The notes beneath the pieces were generated by a model. The model ran no database searches. It was given only the letters and a program-made list of their open reading frames with translations, and was not told where the DNA came from. Shown here in pieces: positions 1-7,717 of a stretch of 64,000 bases of DNA (positions are counted from its first letter, which is position 1; every line of letters begins with the position of its first letter). The translations under genes were made by a program, and so were the position numbers. This DNA comes from Acrocarpospora macrocephala. Its GTDB lineage: Bacteria > Actinomycetota > Actinomycetes > Streptosporangiales > Streptosporangiaceae. The stretch covers positions 1 to 64,000 of the forward strand of contig NZ_BLAE01000028.1 of the NCBI RefSeq assembly GCF_009687865.1. The letters are read 5' to 3'.

Positions 1-87
1 GTCTATGCCGCAGTTGGGTGCGATGCCCGGGGTATCGCACCCAACCGCAGCCCCACCCCGGGCATCGCACCCAACTGCGGCATAGAC
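1..87. repeat. Perfect 32-bp inverted repeat with 23-bp loop
   Basis: Bases 1-32 are the exact reverse complement of bases 56-87. The 23-bp loop (33-55) carries a further partial copy of the same motif (TCGCACCCAACCGCAG), and a weaker echo follows at about 88-110. The repeat begins at the window edge, so it may be longer. As RNA it would form a very stable hairpin on either strand. It could be a bidirectional terminator, a REP-like element or the end of a mobile element. No neighbouring gene explains it. Confidence 0.85.
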
Positions 88-466
88 CGGGGTGTCACAC
101 CCGGCTCCGGCCGCGTACCCCGAACTCACCCCCGCGCCTGGAGGACGACACACGCCTGCAGGCAGACGCCACCGGACAACCTCATCCCACGAGCGCGGCC
201 AGATCAGCACCATGGGTGTGGAGAGGGTGACCCGCAGAAGATCACAAGGAGCCGCAGAAGACCAGACCCAGGGACAAGCAACCGACATCATCGGCGCACA
301 CAATGCCGGACATCTGCCGCTTCCGTTAGCACCCGAAGCGCCGCTCAACACGCGTGGTGGCTGGCTGGCCTCCCGGTTGGCCGTTCCTCGTGGGCATTCG
401 GGGGTCGGTTGGCTGGCTGTCCCGATTGGCGGTTCCTCTCGGTCGTCGGTTGGGCGGTTGTTGCGG
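88..466. other. Intergenic, no supported gene
   Basis: Open frames here lack family resemblance and overlap each other. Bases 354-460 contain loosely repeated GGTTGGC/GGCGGTTCCTC words. I see no RNA gene or clear promoter. Confidence 0.5.
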
Positions 467-682
467 TTATTCTGAATCTTCCAGGCGGAAGCCGACCTTC
501 ATGCCGACCTGGAAGTGGGCCACCTCGCCGTCCTGGATGTGGCCGCGGACCTCTGTCACCTCGAACCAGTCGACGTGGCGCAGGGTTTGGGCGGCCCGGC
601 GGATGCCGTTGCGGATGGCCTGGTCGACGCTCTCCCCTGACGTGCCGACGATCTCGGTGACCCGATATGTGCGATCCCCCAT
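467..682 (-). CDS. Dodecin family flavin-binding protein
   Basis: A 71-residue protein that matches dodecins in length and pattern: a Tyr-Arg-Val-Thr-Glu-Ile-Val-Gly-Thr-Ser opening strand, a helix with Ala-Ile-Arg-Asn-Gly-Ile, then WFEVTEVRGHI and a closing FQVGMKVGFRLE strand. Dodecins assemble into dodecameric shells that store flavins or CoA-like ligands. The tryptophan in WFEVTE corresponds to the one that stacks on flavin in characterised dodecins. The ATG at 682 is chosen because GGAGGAC lies 4 bases upstream; in-frame ATGs further upstream lack a Shine-Dalgarno sequence. It appears to be a single-gene unit, divergent from the DUF3099 gene. Confidence 0.93.
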   Translation of the reverse strand: MGDRTYRVTEIVGTSGESVDQAIRNGIRRAAQTLRHVDWFEVTEVRGHIQDGEVAHFQVGMKVGFRLEDSE

Positions 683-742
683 GATGTCCTCCGAACTCAT
701 CGTTGATCGCATGATCATATCGTGGCGGCGTAGGGTGGAAAC

Positions 743-1057
743 ATGAAGGTCAGACGCCGTAACCGCCCGGAAGTGCATCAGGTGACGGACGCGCAGCCGA
801 GCCTGTCGGCCGATATTCGCAAGCGCGAGATCTCCTACGTCATCAAGATGAGCATCCGTGTCGTCTGCCTCATCTTGGCCGTAACCGTGCCCGCGCCCTG
901 GCCGATCCGTGCACTGTTCATCGCGGGCGCTGTGCTTTTGCCGTACCTTGCCGTGATCGGGGCCAATGAGCGGGCCGCGGGGCTGCCCGCACCCTTGGAC
1001 GATGCTGAATCTAACCAAAACGAGATACCACGGCATCGACGCGAGATCGGGTCGTGA
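743..1057 (+). CDS. DUF3099 domain membrane protein
   Basis: A 104-residue protein. It has a VTDAQPSLSADIRKREISYV segment followed by two hydrophobic helices (about residues 36-54 and 58-74), the layout of the actinobacterial DUF3099 family. The C-terminal tail is polar. The family is conserved in actinobacteria but has no assigned biochemical role. It is followed directly by the 6C RNA promoter, so it is probably a separate transcription unit. Confidence 0.88.
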   Translation: MKVRRRNRPEVHQVTDAQPSLSADIRKREISYVIKMSIRVVCLILAVTVPAPWPIRALFIAGAVLLPYLAVIGANERAAGLPAPLDDAESNQNEIPRHRREIGS

Positions 1058-1064
1058 CTAAGTC

Positions 1065-1096
1065 TTGACGCATCCCAAGGGTGGTAGGTGTACAGT
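1065..1096 (+). promoter_or_regulatory. Probable promoter of the 6C RNA
   Basis: A TTGACG -35 box (1065-1070) is followed 18 bp later by TGTACA, overlapping TACAGT (1091-1096). This resembles a housekeeping sigma promoter and places the start just before the first 6C hairpin. Confidence 0.6.
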
Positions 1097-1217
1097 TTAG
1101 CCAAGCGCTCTGGTCCCCCGTCGGAGCGCTGGTGCCGGCGTTCCGGGCCCCCGTCGGAACGCCGATGAAGCGATGCCGGGTGGTTTGCCCCCGTAACCAC
1201 CCGGCATCGCCCTTTTC
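1097..1217 (+). ncRNA. 6C RNA
   Basis: Two consecutive hairpins carry C-rich loops: AGCGCTC...GGAGCGCT with TCCCCCGTC (about 1103-1130) and GGCGTTCC...GGAACGCC with CCCCCGTC (about 1137-1163). A third, strong hairpin GATGCCGGGTGGTT/AACCACCCGGCATC (about 1172-1208) ends in CCCTTTT and serves as terminator. Two hairpins each displaying a run of conserved cytosines define the actinobacterial 6C RNA class. Its function is not settled. It lies between the DUF3099 gene and the convergent DUF6457 gene. Confidence 0.9.
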
Positions 1218-1264
1218 TGGAGTCGTGCGTGGATCTGGTAAGAGCGGCGTCCCTTTTAACTTTT

Positions 1265-1436
1265 GATCGATCCTCGTGACCTCTGGCTTGGCACCCGTTT
1301 ACTCCTCCGGCCAGACTTCTGCTCCTCCTCCGGCAGGCTTCCGGGGTGCTCCTCGAGCGATACTTCGGTTACTCCTCTGGCAGGCTTCCGGACTGCTCCC
1401 CCTGCGAGACTTCGGTTACTCTTCCGGCCAGGCTTC
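1265..1436 (-). repeat. Degenerate tandem copies of the 3' end of the DUF6457 gene
   Basis: The last codons of the neighbouring gene (Glu-Ala-Trp-Pro-Glu-Glu-stop, 1416-1436) recur in altered form downstream, at about 1290-1315 and 1370-1395. Related CTTCCGG/GGTTACTCCTC words lie between them. I read this as repeated short duplications at the gene's end. No function is visible. Confidence 0.6.
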
Positions 1437-1649
1437 GGCGAGGGCGGAGATGCGGGCCAGCGCGTCCGGCGGGGCCGTGCCGGCGCCTTGGGCGAGGCCG
1501 AGCAGGTAGGCGGTCAGCGGCGCGGCCGGGCGGGCGACGCCGTGCGCGACGTCCTTGGTCATGTCGAGGATCGCGTCGCGGTCCAGCAGGGCGGGGTCGA
1601 CGCCCAGCTCCGCGCAGACCCGGGCCGTCCACTGCTCCAGCACGTTCAC
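1416..1649 (-). CDS. DUF6457 domain protein
   Basis: A 77-residue, mostly helical acidic protein: VNVLEQWTARVCAELGVD, a central MTKDVAHGVARPAAPLTAYL segment, and a short tail ending AEAWPEE. This matches the DUF6457 family, which in actinobacteria is often encoded beside, or fused to, the molybdenum-cofactor guanylyltransferase. The GTG start (1649) overlaps the mobA stop as GTGA, so it is translationally coupled and last in the moaA-mobA operon. An accessory role in cofactor nucleotidylation is inferred from context only. Confidence 0.85.
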   Translation of the reverse strand: MNVLEQWTARVCAELGVDPALLDRDAILDMTKDVAHGVARPAAPLTAYLLGLAQGAGTAPPDALARISALAEAWPEE

Positions 1650-2461
1650 GCCGTCTCCCGTCGGTTGGCCAACGCCAGATCGTCGGTGGTGTCGCAGTCG
1701 AACCACGGCACCCGGTCCCGCACGGCCACCCGTGCCGGTTCCAGGGGCCCGAGCACGCCGTGCAGCGAGCGCCCATCGTAACGAGCCAGCGCGTCGGTCA
1801 GCACATCGCGCCGCCACACCCCGGCCAGCCACTGCTCGCGCCCGGTGTCGTCGACGAGCACGGCTCCCGTGCCCGCCGCCAAGAGCAGCGTTTCGACGTC
1901 AGCGGAGGTGAAGAAAGGCAGATCTCCGGCCAGCAACGCGACCCAGGGCTGACCGGCGTAGACCAGGCCCGCGCGCACGGCCGGAACCGGACCGCCGCCG
2001 GGCGGATCCTCCCTGGTGAAAACGACCTCGCCAGGATGCGCTAACTCCCGCCGGTCTCCCACGATTATCAGGCGATGCGCGGTAGACACAGCCGCCGCGA
2101 CACGCTCGACCAGCGAACGCCCACCGACCAGCGCGCCTGGTTTATCCGCCCCACCGAACCTGCTGGCCCGGCCACCGGTGAGGACAATCGCGTCAAAAGG
2201 GGGGATCCCATCGCCTGCCGCCTCGGCGGCCATGCCATCCCTTGGCGCATCCGAACCCGCCGCGCCACCCTCTGGCCGACCTTCGGCCAGCGCGCCACTC
2301 CCAGGCCAGCCTTCGATCGCCATGCCACCCTCGTGCCGACCTTCGGCCAGCGCGCCGCCCCCTGGCCAGCCTTCGGCCGCGGCGCCACTCCCAAGTCGGC
2401 CCTCGGCCGCCGTGCCGTTCGCTGGCCAGCCTTCGGCCGCGGTGTCAGGGACCGGGGGCAT
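1646..2461 (-). CDS. mobA: MobA-like molybdenum cofactor guanylyltransferase with repeat-rich N-terminus
   Basis: The core (about residues 86-271) is a nucleotidyltransferase: IVLTGGRASRFGGADKP at the NTP-binding loop, LLAGDLPF as the metal-binding Asp motif, and a C-terminal WFDCDTTDDL. MobA attaches GMP to molybdopterin. Residues 1-70 are unusual: seven 10-residue units of the form GWPxxGxxxE / GRxxxGxxxE that are absent from the core family. A methionine at residue 77 (base 2233) could be the ancestral start. The gene begins 3 bases after the moaA stop, so the two are co-transcribed. A different specificity (CTP for MCD) cannot be excluded; the window also holds a molybdenum hydroxylase that would need MCD. 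Confidence 0.85.
   Translation of the reverse strand: MPPVPDTAAEGWPANGTAAEGRLGSGAAAEGWPGGGALAEGRHEGGMAIEGWPGSGALAEGRPEGGAAGSDAPRDGMAAEAAGDGIPPFDAIVLTGGRASRFGGADKPGALVGGRSLVERVAAAVSTAHRLIIVGDRRELAHPGEVVFTREDPPGGGPVPAVRAGLVYAGQPWVALLAGDLPFFTSADVETLLLAAGTGAVLVDDTGREQWLAGVWRRDVLTDALARYDGRSLHGVLGPLEPARVAVRDRVPWFDCDTTDDLALANRRETA
2252..2461 (-). repeat. 30-bp in-frame minisatellite in mobA
   Basis: Seven 30-bp units encode alternating GW- and GR-headed decapeptides, which gives a 60-bp higher-order period. The copies differ by point changes, so the array is not brand new, but the reading frame is kept throughout. Confidence 0.85.
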
Positions 2462-2464
2462 GGT

Positions 2465-3454
2465 TTAGCCGCCGATGGCGGACATTGGGCGGGCGGGCTG
2501 GAGGAAGGTGGGGTCGTCGATACCGTGGCCGGCCTTCTTGACGCGGACGGCGGCCAGCCATCGCTGGGCGAGCTCGTCGTCGGACGCGCCGGCGCGCATG
2601 GCGGAGCGTAGGTCGGATTCCTCGGTGGCGAAGAGGCAGTTGCGGACCTGGCCGTCGGCGGTCAGGCGGACTCGGTCGCAGGCTCCGCAGAACGGTCTCG
2701 TGACCGAGCCGATCACGCCGACCTTCGCGGGGCCGCCGCCGACCAGGAACAGTTCGGCGGGGGCGCTGCCGCGCTCGCGGGGGTCGGCGTCGGTGAGGTC
2801 GAACTCCGCGCGTAGCGCCGTGAGCATCTCGTCGGCGGTGATCATGTTGGCGCGGCTCCAGCCGTGCTGCGCGTCCAGGGGCATCTGCTCGATGAAGCGC
2901 AGCTCGTAGCCGTGCTCCAGGCAGAACCGGAGCAGCGGGACCGCCTCGTGATCGTTGATGCCGCGCATCAGCACGGCGTTGACCTTCACCGGGGTGAGGC
3001 CGGCCTGTTCGGCCGCCGCCAGGCCGTCCAGCACGTCCTTGAGCCGGTCCCGGTGCGCCAGCTTGATGAAGATGTCCCGGTCGAGCGTGTCCAGCGAGAC
3101 GTTGACCCGGTGCAGCCCGGCCTCGGCCAGCGGGCCGGCCAGCCGGGCGAGTCCGATGCCGTTGGTGGTCAGGGAGAGCTCGGCGCCCAGTGAGGAGGTC
3201 CGGGCCACGATGTCGACGATCTCGCGGCGCAGCAGCGGCTCGCCGCCGGTGTAGCGCACCTCGGTGATGCCGAACCGCTCCACGCCGATCCGGACCAGCC
3301 GGACGATCTCGTCGGCGGTCAGCAGCTCGGGCTTGGGCAGCCAGTCCAGGCCTTCCGGTGGCATGCAGTAGGTGCACCGCAGGTTGCACCGATCGGTCAG
3401 CGACACCCGCAGATCAGTCGCCACCCGCCCAAACGAGTCGACCAGCACGGGCAA
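2465..3454 (-). CDS. moaA: GTP 3',8-cyclase MoaA
   Basis: A 329-residue radical SAM enzyme that converts GTP to 3',8-cyclo-GTP in the first step of molybdopterin synthesis. The N-terminal cluster motif is CNLRCTYC (CxxxCxxC), followed by YTGGEPLLR and SLTTNG. The C-terminal second cluster appears as FCGACDRVRLTADGQVRNC. The chain ends in Gly-Gly, as needed for the MoaA catalytic tail. Length is normal for the family. It is the first gene of the minus-strand moaA-mobA-DUF6457 operon. The upstream 384 bases contain its promoter. Confidence 0.97.
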   Translation of the reverse strand: MPVLVDSFGRVATDLRVSLTDRCNLRCTYCMPPEGLDWLPKPELLTADEIVRLVRIGVERFGITEVRYTGGEPLLRREIVDIVARTSSLGAELSLTTNGIGLARLAGPLAEAGLHRVNVSLDTLDRDIFIKLAHRDRLKDVLDGLAAAEQAGLTPVKVNAVLMRGINDHEAVPLLRFCLEHGYELRFIEQMPLDAQHGWSRANMITADEMLTALRAEFDLTDADPRERGSAPAELFLVGGGPAKVGVIGSVTRPFCGACDRVRLTADGQVRNCLFATEESDLRSAMRAGASDDELAQRWLAAVRVKKAGHGIDDPTFLQPARPMSAIGG

Positions 3455-3838
3455 ACCTCCATCGCACGAGATCTCCCCAGCCTATGCCTCCGATCTCCGT
3501 CGCTCCAAAGCGGCCCTAGTGACGCCCCACAGGTTCAACGCGGACAAGACAGTGACGGGACTCCGGCCAGGCTCCTATGGAGTCACGACGCCACGTCCCG
3601 TGAGCGCACACGAACGCCTCCCTGCCAGGGCCGACAGGTCCCGTTGAGGACCCAAGATCAGTCAGTCAGATGATCGTTCAGATCCTGGCGGGAATCGTTC
3701 GCCGACATCATCACTCGGAACGGAGCCCCTCACGAGGCCTGGCCGTCCTCGCAGGGGCGCCCTCGTCCCGGGGCCTGCACATGACCCGGTGGATTTCCGC
3801 GATCGGTTAACGGGCGGCCGCATGGAGCCGCCTGTGCG
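3455..3838. other. Divergent intergenic region upstream of moaA
   Basis: This region separates moaA from the Pr6Pr gene and must hold both promoters. An imperfect hairpin (GACTCC...GGAGTC, about 3559-3592) and a GGGACCTGT/ACAGGTCCC pair near 3631-3645 would fold in a moaA leader. I could not match them to a known riboswitch. No gene is supported. Confidence 0.5.
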
Positions 3839-4468
3839 ATGGTGAATTTTATGATCTGGGCGGCGATGTTCCGTTTGGTGGTGGTCGCGGCCGCAGTGAT
3901 CGGGATGGTTTACACGTGGATCGCCCTGGACAGCCCGCTGAACCCGCTGGTTCTGTTCACCGTGCAGAGCAATCTGCTGCTCGCGGGGTATTACTTCTGG
4001 CGGGTGGTGAGCAGGCGACCGGCTTCGGCCGAGGTCAAGGGGGCGGTGACGCTCTACATCGTGATAACCGGGCTGGTGTGGCATTTTCTGCGCATGGGCG
4101 GAGCGAGCCCGTTCGAGCGGCTGTCGCTCTCCGGCCTCGGCTTGGGCAACTTCCTGCTCCACTACGTGACACCGGTCATGGCCGTGATCGACTGGCTGGT
4201 CTTCGACCGGATCGCTCCACGGCCGAGGTGGGTGGCCGCTCTTCTGTGGCTGGTCTATCCGGTGGCGTACATGGTCTTCGCCCTGGTCCGGGGCGTTCTG
4301 CTGCCTGCGGGGGCATGGAAGCGGTACCCGTATCCGTTTCTGGATGTGGACAGGTTCGGGTATGGCGGAGTGGCGCTCATGGCGTTGGCGCTGGCCGTCT
4401 GCTTCGCGTTACTCGGCTGTGGGCTGATCGCCCTGCATCGCCTCGTCAAGCGCGCCAGCCGTACCTAA
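3839..4468 (+). CDS. Pr6Pr family integral membrane protein
   Basis: A 209-residue protein with about six membrane helices and the pattern of the FAR-17a/AIG1-like Pr6Pr family: FTVQSNLL in the second helix, a conserved His in LVWHFLR, LLHYVTPVMAVIDWLVFD, and YPVAYMVFALVRG followed by YPYPFLDV. The eukaryotic relatives are serine/threonine-type lipid hydrolases. The bacterial members are uncharacterised. It is a monocistronic gene ahead of rtcB. Confidence 0.85.
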   Translation: MVNFMIWAAMFRLVVVAAAVIGMVYTWIALDSPLNPLVLFTVQSNLLLAGYYFWRVVSRRPASAEVKGAVTLYIVITGLVWHFLRMGGASPFERLSLSGLGLGNFLLHYVTPVMAVIDWLVFDRIAPRPRWVAALLWLVYPVAYMVFALVRGVLLPAGAWKRYPYPFLDVDRFGYGGVALMALALAVCFALLGCGLIALHRLVKRASRT

Positions 4469-4483
4469 AACCAGTGGGATCTC

Positions 4484-5680
4484 GTGCGGCGGCTGGGCAC
4501 ACTGGAGGCCGACGAAAGGATCATCATGCCGAACGAGGTCGCCCCGAACGTGCTTTCGTGGGCGAGTGACCTGGACCCGGGCGCGATCACGCAGGCCGCG
4601 CGCGCCGCCCGGATGAGCTTCGTGGCGGGGCACGTCGCGCTCATGCCGGACGCGCACGTCGGCATCGGCGCCACGGTCGGATCGGTCATCCCCACCGAGG
4701 GCGCGATCATCCCGTCCGCCGTCGGCGTGGACATCGGCTGCGGCATGATCGCGACCAGGACGTCGCTGACCGCCGAGGACCTGCCGCACTCGCTGGACGC
4801 GCTGATGCCGCTGGTGGAGAAGCGCATCCCGGCCGGGGTGGGCAAGGGCCACGAGGACAGCGCGATCGACCACGCGCTGGACGCGCTGGGCCGCCCGCAC
4901 ACCGAGCTGACGGCCAAGCAGGCGCACACGGTCTCGGTCCAGTTCGGCACGCTCGGCTCGGGCAACCACTTCGTCGAGGTCTGCCTCGACGAGCGGAACC
5001 GAGTCTGGACGGTGCTGCACTCCGGCTCGCGCGGGATCGGCAACCAGCTGGCCACCAAGCACATCGTGGACGCCAAGAACATGATGGAGCGCCAGACGAT
5101 CGCGCTGGAGGACCCGGCCATGGCCTACCTGGTCCAGGGTACGCCGGAGTTCACCGCCTACATCGAGGACATGCTGTGGGCGCAGGCGTACGCGATGGCG
5201 TCCCGCGCCCGGATGAACGTGGTGCTGAACAACGCCCTGTTCAGCATCGTCAAGAAGGGCGAAATGGTGGAAACCATCAATTGCCACCACAATTTCGCTC
5301 AGCGGGAGAAGCATTTCGGCACCGACCTGTGGATCACCCGGAAGGGCGCGATCAAGGCCGACCGGGGTGACGACGGCGTCATTCCGGGGTCGATGGGCAC
5401 CCAGTCGTACATCGTCCGCGGGCTGGGCAACCCGGAGTCGTACAACTCCTGCTCGCACGGCGCCGGGCGGCGGATGTCGCGCGGCCAGGCGCGGCGGGAG
5501 CTGACCGCGAGGTCGCTGAAGGAGGCCATGCACGGGCGGACCTGGAACGCCAGCCGGGCGGCGGCGCTGGTGGACGAGCACCCGAAGGCGTACAAGTCCA
5601 TCGACAGGGTCATGGCCGACCAGCGGGACCTGGTCGAGATCCGGCACACGCTGCACCAGGTCTTCAACTACAAGGGCTAG
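4484..5680 (+). CDS. rtcB: RtcB family RNA ligase
   Basis: A 398-residue protein covering the whole RtcB fold. Metal ligands are visible in MPDAHVGIGATVGSVI, VGVDIGCGM, GTLGSGNHFVEV, LHSGSRGIGNQL and CHHNFA. The nucleophilic His that accepts GMP is in NSCSHGAGRRMSR. RtcB joins 3'-phosphate or cyclic phosphate to 5'-OH RNA ends using GTP and Mn2+. The GTG at 4484 is the longest start; ATG at 4526 has an AAAGG sequence 6 bases upstream and is the alternative. The stop codon overlaps that of the convergent UbiA gene in the palindrome CTAG. No archease gene is nearby. Confidence 0.95.
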   Translation: MRRLGTLEADERIIMPNEVAPNVLSWASDLDPGAITQAARAARMSFVAGHVALMPDAHVGIGATVGSVIPTEGAIIPSAVGVDIGCGMIATRTSLTAEDLPHSLDALMPLVEKRIPAGVGKGHEDSAIDHALDALGRPHTELTAKQAHTVSVQFGTLGSGNHFVEVCLDERNRVWTVLHSGSRGIGNQLATKHIVDAKNMMERQTIALEDPAMAYLVQGTPEFTAYIEDMLWAQAYAMASRARMNVVLNNALFSIVKKGEMVETINCHHNFAQREKHFGTDLWITRKGAIKADRGDDGVIPGSMGTQSYIVRGLGNPESYNSCSHGAGRRMSRGQARRELTARSLKEAMHGRTWNASRAAALVDEHPKAYKSIDRVMADQRDLVEIRHTLHQVFNYKG

Positions 5681-6546
5681 ACCCCGGCGCCCCGGGCGAG
5701 AAGCAGGGCGACGCCGACCGCGGCCACGGCGATCGCGGTCAGGAACGGGGCGCGCGGGCGGCGCGCCCCGAACGTCCAGCTCGCCGCCGTCAGGATCGAG
5801 GCGGCGGCGAGAGCCGTCCAGCCGGGCAGTCCTGGAGTTCCAGGTGGCGCGAGGACGAGCAGTGCCGCGGCCAGGAGCAGCGGGACGGGGGCGAGGGCCC
5901 GGACCCGGCGGGCGCCGAGCCGCTGCGGCAGGCCGCGCACGCCGGTGGCCAGGTCGGCGTCGATGTCGGGCAGCACATTGGCCAGATGCGCGCCGAACCC
6001 GAGCAGCGCCGCGGCGCCCACCGCCCACCAGGCGGGCAAAGGGCTGCCGGGCAGGCCGGCCGCGACGAACACCGGAACCAGCCCGAACGCCACCGTGTAC
6101 GGCATCCAGGACAGCGCGGTGGCCTTCACCCCCAGGTTGTACGCCCATGCGACAGCCACCGCCGTCAGATGCGCGACCGCGGCGGGCAGCCCGGACAGCA
6201 GCGACAGCGGCACGCAGAGCACCAGCGCCACGGCCGCCGCGACCCCGACCGCGCGCACGCTGACCAGCCCGAGCGCGATCGGCTTGCCCCGCTGCCCGGT
6301 CGCGATGTCCCTGGCCGCGTCCACGGCGTCGTTGCACCAGCCGACGGATAACTGCCCGGCCAGTACGGCCAGCGCCACCCCCGCGCACGCCGCGATCGAC
6401 CGCCCGCTCCCCGCCACCAGCGCGGTGACCAGGGCGGTGACGGCGAGGGTCGGCCCGGGATGGCAGGCGGCCACCAGCCCGTGCGCGGGTGTCAGCCGGA
6501 GGAGGGCGGGGGGGTCGCTCACAGACCGGAAATGCCCCCGGGACAT
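5677..6546 (-). CDS. UbiA family prenyltransferase
   Basis: A 289-residue polytopic protein with about eight hydrophobic helices. The first Asp-rich motif reads NDAVDAARDIATGQRGKP, and the second is present as NVLPDIDAD. UbiA enzymes transfer isoprenoid chains to aromatic or lipid acceptors. The gene is divergent from the type III PKS operon, with about 115 bases between the starts. This suggests it prenylates or otherwise modifies the same phenolic product, but a role in another quinone pathway is possible. GTG at 6522 is an alternative start. Confidence 0.88.
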   Translation of the reverse strand: MSRGHFRSVSDPPALLRLTPAHGLVAACHPGPTLAVTALVTALVAGSGRSIAACAGVALAVLAGQLSVGWCNDAVDAARDIATGQRGKPIALGLVSVRAVGVAAAVALVLCVPLSLLSGLPAAVAHLTAVAVAWAYNLGVKATALSWMPYTVAFGLVPVFVAAGLPGSPLPAWWAVGAAALLGFGAHLANVLPDIDADLATGVRGLPQRLGARRVRALAPVPLLLAAALLVLAPPGTPGLPGWTALAAASILTAASWTFGARRPRAPFLTAIAVAAVGVALLLARGAGV

Positions 6547-6660
6547 AACCCTTACACCAGATTAGAAGCGTGATAAGTCGGGCATGTCCGGAAACGGGGG
6601 GTGGGCGAGTTGAAGTTGGGCATTAGTGATTCGACAGGTAACCGTGAGACGGGGAGCCTG

Positions 6661-7707
6661 ATGTCCCGTATTGCCGCTGTTTATGGTGCTGTGCCACCGA
6701 ATCGATATCCGCAGGCCGAAATCACAGACGCGGTCGCGCGGATGTGCCCGGGCGCCGATCGGCGAGTGCTGGATCGCCTGCATCGCAGCGCGAAAGTGCA
6801 GCACCGCCATCTCGCGATGCCGCTGGCCGACTATGAGAAATTGTCCGGTTTCGGGATGGCCAACGACGTCTTCATCGAGGCCGCCCTCGATCTGGGCGCG
6901 GAGGCCGTGCTCGGCGGGCTGGCGGAGGCGGGGCTGACCGCGCGGGACGTCGACATGATCATGTTCACCTCGGTGACCGGGATCGCCGCGCCCAGCATCG
7001 AGGCCCGCCTCGCCGGCCGGCTCGGGCTGCGCCCGGACGTGAAGCGGGTGCCGGTGTTCGGGCTCGGCTGCGTGGCCGGGGCGGCCGGGATCGCCCGGCT
7101 CCACGACTACCTGCGCGGCTGGCCGGAGCACGTGGCCGTGCTGCTGTCGGTCGAGCTGTGCTCGCTGACCCTGCAGCGCGGGGACACCAGCGCGGCCAAC
7201 CTGGTGGCGGGAGCGCTGTTCGGCGACGGCGCGGCGGCCGTGGTGGCCGTGGGCGGCGCCCGGGCGGAGCGGTCACACGCGACGGTGGTGGCCACCAGGA
7301 GCCACCTGTATCCGGGTTCCGAGCATGTCATGGGCTGGGACGTGACCGACACCGGGTTCCGGATCGTGCTCGACGCGGGGGTGCCGGACGTGGCGCGGAG
7401 GTATCTCGGCGACGACGTCCGCGGCTTCCTCGCCGATCACGGGCTGACCATCGAGGACGTCTCCGCGTGGGTCTGCCATCCCGGCGGCCCGAAGGTGCTC
7501 GAGGCGGTCGGCGAGACCCTGGACCTGAAGCCCGGCGCGCTGGACGTCACCTGGCGTTCCCTGGCCGGGGTGGGCAACCTGTCCTCCTCGTCGGTGCTGC
7601 ACGTGCTGCGGGACACGATCGCGCTGCGCCCGCCGCCGGGCACGCCCGGGCTGCTCATCGCGATGGGTCCTGGATTCTGTTCCGAACTCGTGTTGTTGAC
7701 CTGGTAG
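6661..7707 (+). CDS. Type III polyketide synthase
   Basis: A 348-residue chalcone/stilbene synthase-type enzyme. The catalytic triad is recognisable: Cys in GLGCVAGAAG, His in VCHPGGPKVL and Asn in GVGNLSSSS. The C-terminal loop is GPGFCSELVLLTW. ATG 6661 is preferred because GGGGAG sits just upstream; a longer reading from 6601 is possible. Position and partners match the phenolic-lipid clusters of streptomycetes, in which a fatty-acyl starter plus malonyl-CoA gives alkylresorcinols or alkylpyrones. First gene of a tight three-gene operon. Confidence 0.93.
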   Translation: MSRIAAVYGAVPPNRYPQAEITDAVARMCPGADRRVLDRLHRSAKVQHRHLAMPLADYEKLSGFGMANDVFIEAALDLGAEAVLGGLAEAGLTARDVDMIMFTSVTGIAAPSIEARLAGRLGLRPDVKRVPVFGLGCVAGAAGIARLHDYLRGWPEHVAVLLSVELCSLTLQRGDTSAANLVAGALFGDGAAAVVAVGGARAERSHATVVATRSHLYPGSEHVMGWDVTDTGFRIVLDAGVPDVARRYLGDDVRGFLADHGLTIEDVSAWVCHPGGPKVLEAVGETLDLKPGALDVTWRSLAGVGNLSSSSVLHVLRDTIALRPPPGTPGLLIAMGPGFCSELVLLTW

Positions 7708-7717
7708 GACTGGCGGC

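Noticed and set aside
3455-3838. Molybdenum-cofactor riboswitch upstream of moaA
   Set aside because: Some hairpins exist, but I could not match the conserved core of the Moco motif, so I do not claim it.
4409-6388. A 659-codon open frame on the minus strand across rtcB and the UbiA gene
   Set aside because: Antisense shadow of two clear genes; composition is Arg/Gly/Pro-rich without any family resemblance.
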